Assembly (NCBI GenBank): GCA_018873245.2
Contig: JAEMBT020000009.1
Coordinates: forward strand, 7,377,288-7,441,287
Source: Archegozetes longisetosus
Lineage: Eukaryota > Arthropoda > Arachnida > Sarcoptiformes > Trhypochthoniidae
DNA length: 64,000 nucleotides
Direction: 5' to 3'
The notes under the pieces are model-generated. The model worked only from the letters and a program-made list of their open reading frames with translations, was not told where the DNA came from and made no database searches. Position numbers and translations under genes: made by a program. Below, piece by piece: positions 58,860 through 64,000 of the stretch (position 1 is its first letter; each line of letters starts with the position of its first letter).

Positions 58860-61148
58860 GTAGATCGGTGTATCTCAAACAACATGTATGGTATTCGTGT
58901 ATTTAAGTAGTTTTTCTTTTCAGACCTGAGGCAGAATAACTTGTTTCGCCCGTAAACCAATAGACAGTTATTCTTATTAGTTACTGATTATTGTTTGTAA
59001 CTACTGATAGATCAATCTATTGAATTTTTCATATATTTAATTGTTACATCTATTTAATAAATGAGTGTATCTCAAGAAGTGGTATGTTTAGTATGTATAC
59101 ATATTGAGGCCACTGTTTCTAAAACGGTCGCACTTATCCAGTTAACACTAGGCCAGGCTTCTAATATCTTCAGGCTTTATATTTGTTCACTAATTGGCCT
59201 ATATTTGTTGTCAGTCATGGAATGCGCAATCTTTCTCAAACATGAACTAGAAATTTTACTTTCAGTCAATTTTCTTCCTGCTTTCTTCTTTCTGTTAAAT
59301 ATTTTCAAGTTTGACTTCTCATCTTTATGAAATAAGAAGTTTAATACTCATATAGTTCGTTCATTGCATAACCACTTTATTCACGAGTTTCTGATGTTTC
59401 CATTGATTCACTTGATATCGGCTGACACTATAAATGACTTGTATTTGGAGATTGAAGTAAAGGTAAAGTTTTGGTACTTAAATACTTTTACCGTAAATTA
59501 ACCTCGTTAACTCATTCTGAAAGTACTTCTGTTCCGAAATGAAATTCTTATTTTCTATATAGTTATTGAATGATAAAGACGTTTCATTCACGTTCTCAAA
59601 TATTTTATAAATATTAATTAAAATTTAATTGAAGGGAAATTTGAAAATAACAAAACGTGATGTATTTTGAATTCAGTTTTTAAATAACTCACAAACATTA
59701 GCCAAATTGTTTGCCCTCCTGCACTCATCATCTTCAAGTTTATAAGTCTGTCAAAAATATTTAATAACATTTATTGAAATTTCATCTGAAGATTAACTTC
59801 ACCTTGATTATGGGATTTCGCATATTTGTCTCAAATCACACTCATATAATTAAAGGTTAGATATATTGATTGTGGCAGACCTAATCAAAACTTAAACTTA
59901 TAGAGTGTTATAGCAGAACGACATTTGCAACAATAATGTACAACCAAAGTTTGTAATCAAAATTAACACAAATTCTATATGAGTATAAAATTCTGTATCT
60001 TATTCTAATCAAAAATTGCAATATTTAAAGACCTCAGTTTACGTTTAAACTTTGTAGAGTGAACAAAAAGTGTTAACACAAAGCTAATTGTTTCACACGA
60101 CTGATAACAGAAGTAAGCCTCTGAAAAATTTGTAGCGTATCTACAATGGATCTAACTTTTGGTTTAATCAGAAAGATTACCAACTAATGGACAGTATATG
60201 GACAGCAAAAGCTGAACTTGCCAAAAGGAAAAGCAGAAGTAATAGTCCTTTTTCCAGTAGATTTATATAATCTTGAATTCTCTGGTTAGACCAAAATCAG
60301 TTAAATAAATTTCGTCTGATTTTTATATTAAATTAGGACTAAATACAGACAGAAGTCATGTTAAAAATAATAAAACCTACATGCGTGGACTCATTTTCAT
60401 TTTGATGTTACGAAATTCCTAAAATTTTTACAAATTGATAATATAATCAATTAGGGAGTATTCGAAAATAAGTTTAATTAATATTATTTATATAAGAAAA
60501 ATATAAAAAACTAGCATAAGACCGCGATTAATGTGCTTACATTAAATATGTTGTCACTAGAATTCAAATGAGAAATGAGTGTAAACGTGAACAGATTCTT
60601 TGGTTAATGAGAAACTGCCTTAGGCTTAGTTTAATGTATTTTCAACAAATGTGAATCATTTCGAAAAACTAATTAGTGAATGAAAAAACTTATAAGTCAT
60701 AATTAAAACCACTAAAAACAAGTCAGTTATTTTCTATTCAATTGAAAACTTTTGAAGTTGAGAAAATTGATAGAAATTTGAGCTAAATAAATAAAAGTAT
60801 CATGTACTCAACACAAAATCCGAAACTGTTACGCCGAAAGTACTACATTTAGCAATATTTAGTAACTGATCATTTAAAATTGTTTTACATTCTATATCGC
60901 AATTGCAATCAATATGACTGGTTTAAACCCTTGCGGTTATATCATTTTCCAGGTTTATGCGTAAAATCTTGTTTGCCCTTCAATTTGGTGGCTTATTTTC
61001 AATTTTCAAAGAAGCGTTTTAGCTTCCATTTCACTTTTTATTTTTATTTTCTATAAGTCGTTTTGTCTTTTCTAGTAATCGAAAGTACTTTTCGCCTCAA
61101 TCTTCTTATAAACAATGAATGAAAGCAAGTAGAAATATAAAGAGCTCA
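58860..61148. other. Intergenic; one hydrophobic frame of unknown status
   Basis: A 59061-59330 ATG frame of 89 codons has hydrophobic segments (SLIGLYLLSVMECAIFLKH, and a Phe/Leu-rich end) but no known match or clear splice context. About 58905-58965 repeats about 58081-58140 (ttcttttcagac(c/t)t...cagaataac), a local duplication spanning the TTAA element. Otherwise featureless. Confidence 0.35.
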
Positions 61149-61610
61149 TTAGTCCCCGGCTTGTATAAGAATAATAGCATAATTAGTCACATAACCTAAT
61201 GTTATGAAAACAGTTACACTTTCAGATCGAATAAAGTCGAAGCACTGAATCTGATCCTTTTCTCATACCAATCGCAACTTTGACCGATTTATATTCTTCC
61301 AATACTAAACACTGAACTGTGATTCTCGTTTCCGTTGATTTAGTCAGCGATTTCATAAAGTTTATGATATTTTGAGAATAATAACAAATGAGTATTATAT
61401 CCATTGACTCGCATATTATGTATGATATCAGGGCCAATATTTGATAATTAATGTGATGGTTTCTTGTGAAGTAATCCCATGAGATGCAGGGTGCAGAAGA
61501 TATAAATATGCTATTCATCCGTAGCTTTCATGACAATCGCATGCGAAAGCAATGAATTAATTTTGCCATTCTCTCTAAGAAAGAACAGTGATTTAAAGGA
61601 GATAGATTTA
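61149..61610 (-). pseudogene. Gustatory-receptor-like C-terminal fragment
   Basis: The minus-strand frame 61518-61222 reads YQILALISYIICESMDIILI, CYYSQNIINFMKSLTKSTET and LVLEEYKSVKVAIGM. A one-base shift later it continues TLFDLKVTVFITLGYVTNYA and ends ILIQAGD (stop 61149-61151). The last helix with TNYAIILIQ resembles the C-terminal TYhhhhhQF signature of gustatory receptors. It is the close paralogue of the 33.9-34.4 kb fragment, in the opposite orientation. Upstream similarity to that copy reaches about 61610 but contains stops. No earlier exons were recognised, so I treat it as a pseudogene fragment. Confidence 0.5.
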
Positions 61611-62295
61611 AAGCTTAAACTAAAAATGCTTTCACTAACAAACATTTGATTGAAAGTTAAAATATTTCATTTGTTTATAATACAACAATATGAAACGACT
61701 AAGACTAAAAAGAATGATCTGTTGAAAATAGTCTTATAATTAGCAAACTTTATGTTATTGGGCTTTGATTTTATCATTTAGTTCAAAACTTTTTAAATAT
61801 AAAATCAATTTAGTTTACATTAGAACTCAAACTTGAGTTGAAAATAAAAAGTGATTATTTTTTTCTCATTTGTGAAGTACTATTCTCTAGTCGGCATTAT
61901 TTAAAGATCTAAACAGTTAATGGTTCAATTAAAAATAATAACAATAATCATTAAAATTATGAGTAATAGCGAACTTTAATGAGATATCTAATTAAAAGCG
62001 CTATCAATTAGAGAACAGGTGATTATAATAATAATGTTAAGTGTAGCCTTCGAAAATAAAAAAAGCTATTAATTATATTTAAATAAAAATAAATTTAAAT
62101 TGAGTTTTACTAGAATTAATTACAAAATCAAATACTAAAAATATCTTGAGTTCAATGTGAGTCCAAATATATATAGCAAACTTGTAAGTGATAACTAACA
62201 GATATATTTAGAAATACTTTTTGAATAGCTTTTAAAAACGCGTATCATTTAAACGCCTGAAACAATACTTTTAATGAAATTACAGTTTTCAAAAA
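61611..62295. other. Intergenic, AT-rich
   Basis: Nothing recognisable. Confidence 0.35.
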
Positions 62296-62299
62296 TACA

Positions 62300-62412
62300 A
62301 ATTGTTATGCATGCGCCACCCGTCCCGGTTTCGCCGGGACAGTCCTGGAATAAAGAGATTTGTCCCGTGTCACGACGAGGTATAGACCGGGACATCCTAT
62401 GTCCCAGTATGA
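62300..62412. repeat. GC-rich patch with gtcccgg motifs, hAT-like end
   Basis: A 110-bp GC-rich island in AT-rich DNA with repeated gtcccg/cgggac words (gtcccggtttcgccgggaca at 62324). Such ends occur in decayed arthropod hAT elements. No partner end or target duplication was found, so it is only a suggestion. Confidence 0.35.
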
Positions 62413-62963
62413 GCTGAAGTTTCTTTATTTCCTTAAAGATTATGAAACTTATACTCATGTAGATTTTGTGTTAATTTTAGCTAAACTAAAATGAGCTAAA
62501 CAAAGTTCATCTGCTTTTTATATTAAGTTTAAATATTGAGAATGGCATTGAGCGCAAGTGTAAAGTATAAAATCTTAAAACTGAATTGAGACTGATAAGA
62601 AGCGCAAACTATTAATCTCTAACTCTATCAAATCAATTTTATATTTAACCTCTATGATTCGCATCTATTACTCACAATGCGGATCCGACTATTGTCGCAA
62701 AAATTTCAATCTAAATCTTCAATAAACTAATAGATTAGTTAATTTCATAAAATTTTATGTATATCTAAAAGGCTGATCGCGAGGTTATAGGTCAGAATTA
62801 AAGGTTATAAGTTTGCATAAAATATCAATGGAGTGTATTAGTGAACAATTTCATATAAGGCTTAGTGGCCCAAACGACTAAAGACTTGTATATTTTTCTA
62901 TACTTTCGCATGTGGGATCGAATCCACATCTGTAACTAATTTTTGCATTTTAAAATTATTATA

Positions 62964-63376
62964 CAGTACTGGACAAATCTAACTCCGTCTACGTTTACAT
63001 GAATATCTCGAGAACCACAATTCCGATTCCAATTCTGTTTTCACTATTTTGTAGCAGAAATGTGTACGATTCTAACGGTATGCTACTTGCCAAATTATTC
63101 CATATAATAATAAAATAAATCAATAAAATGTAAAGTTCATCAAAAAAAATTTTACGTCAGATTCGTAAAATCTATAATTTAAATGCTATTTTAAATTTTT
63201 TAATAGGTTTATATTAAATATTTTAATATAAAATCTTAACCGAAATTTGGCAAGTAGCATATCGTTAGAATCGTACACATTTCTGCTACAAAATAGTGAA
63301 AACAGAATTGGAATCGGAATTGTGGTTCTCGAGATATTCATGTAAACGTAGACGGAGTTAGATTTGTCCAGTACTG
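62964..63376. mobile_element. Tc1/mariner-type MITE nested in the foldback
   Basis: 413 bp with terminal inverted repeats of about 130 bp (cagtactggacaaatctaac...), differing at only one or two positions and flanked by TA (62962-62963, 63377-63378). Very long, nearly identical repeats imply a young insertion. No coding sequence. Confidence 0.85.
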
Positions 63377-63378
63377 TA

Positions 63379-63687
63379 TATTGGTATTTTTTTCATTGAT
63401 TTCAATTAAGAATTCAAAGATCAATAATTCGAAATTACAAAATAAATTAAGACAATTAATTTATTCAATTTCATGAAAATGAAAATCAATGAAGAAATGT
63501 TTAAAACAAATACATTTTCTACAATGACTACATTGAGCAAAACATTCATTAATACAATTATCAGTATTACAATCGATTTCAGAAAATTTAAAACAAATAT
63601 CTCTTACATGCCTTGATTTATTTTGTAATTTCGAATTATTGATCTTTGAATTCTTAATTGAAATCAATGAAAAAAAAATACCAATAT
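63379..63687. mobile_element. Second nested inverted-repeat element with a Cys-rich frame
   Basis: The ends of about 69 bp (tattggtattttttt... and its complement) are almost identical. Between them, on the minus strand, a 68-codon frame (63667-63461) begins inside the repeat and encodes a Cys/His cluster (DCNTDNCINECFAQCSHCRK, then CICFKHFFIDFHFH) that looks zinc-binding. It may be the first exon of a parent transposase. Target duplication is uncertain (possibly TA). Confidence 0.6.
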
Positions 63688-64000
63688 ATAATAATTTTAA
63701 AATGCAAAAATAAGTTATAGATGCGGATTCTATCCCACATGCGAAAGTATAGAAAAATATACAAGTCTTTAGTCGTTTGGGCCACTAAGCCTTATATGAA
63801 ATTGTTCATTAATACACTCCATTGATATTTTGTACAAACTTATAACCTTTAATTTTGACCTATAACCTCGCGGTCAGCCGTTTAGATATACATAAAATTT
63901 TATGAAATTAACTAATCTATTAGTTTATTGAAGATTTAGATTGAAATTTTTGCGACAATAGTCGGATCCGCATTGTCAGTGTTTCAATAAAAATCATATT

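Larger units (their letters stand above)
62674..63976. mobile_element. Foldback element with tRNA-like segment, hosting two nested elements
   Basis: The outer arms, 62674-62961 and about 63688-63976, are near-identical inverted copies (acaatgcggatccgactatt at the left). Each arm contains a tRNA-like segment: a T-arm-like stem-loop atgtgg-gatcgaat-ccacat with a B-box-like ggatcgaatcc (62912-62931), preceded by tagtggcccaaacgactaaa (about 62864). The arms differ from the other two foldbacks in sequence. Two further inverted-repeat elements sit between them, so the original unit was only about 580 bp. Confidence 0.75.

Noticed and set aside
59061..59330. Membrane-protein gene of 89 codons
   Set aside because: Hydrophobic composition is expected from T-rich DNA, and there is no homology, splice context or conservation to support it.
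62860..62935. A functional tRNA gene
   Set aside because: The T-arm pairs, but no closed acceptor stem or D-arm can be drawn, and it exists as inverted copies in a foldback.

Overview
ORGANISM. This is a eukaryotic nuclear window: AT-rich, with genes split by short GT-AG introns (often about 50-110 nt) and a very high density of transposons. Gene content is animal. It includes a type I multidomain fatty acid synthase, a cathepsin L, a TRM10-family mitochondrial RNase P subunit, an Mpv17/PMP22 protein, an AUH-type enoyl-CoA hydratase, a variant ionotropic receptor and decayed gustatory-receptor-like fragments. Compact genes with IR-type and GR-type receptors fit an arthropod, and I favour a mite or other chelicerate, but the species is an inference.
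LAYOUT. (1) 1-5.4 kb: a minus-strand APE-type LINE, interrupted by an apparently intact PIF/Harbinger transposon and by a 315-bp palindrome carrying a 15-bp target-site duplication. (2) 5.4-14.3 kb: intergenic DNA, a mariner deletion derivative, and an ionotropic-receptor gene with a Mutator-like MITE in intron 1. (3) 14.3-21.9 kb: a broken DDE transposase, a gustatory-receptor-like pseudogene and a piggyBac-like MITE. (4) 21.9-32.9 kb: housekeeping block of AUH (-), TRMT10C pseudocopy (+), a foldback element, TRMT10C (+), MPV17-like (+) and cathepsin L (+). (5) 33.9-48 kb: a receptor relic and a nine-exon fatty acid synthase on the minus strand (36571-47937), with a mariner in intron 4. (6) 48.3-58.9 kb: a pogo/Tigger relic, a small secreted-protein gene, a foldback split by a hAT element, a 1.4-kb degenerate palindrome, an SREBP-like bHLH-zipper gene and a TTAA-flanked element. 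(7) 59-64 kb: a receptor relic and a nest of three inverted-repeat elements.
THEMES. Most unexplained structure is palindromic. At least two large foldback elements share a core with a tRNA-like A-box/B-box segment in each arm, and a third unrelated one also carries a tRNA-like segment. Several otherwise intact conserved genes (FAS three times, MPV17-like, TRMT10C) carry single-nucleotide frameshifts, mostly in homopolymers. These look at least as much like sequence errors as like pseudogenisation. The SREBP-like factor lies about 9 kb upstream of fatty acid synthase, a known SREBP target in animals; any functional link here is speculation.
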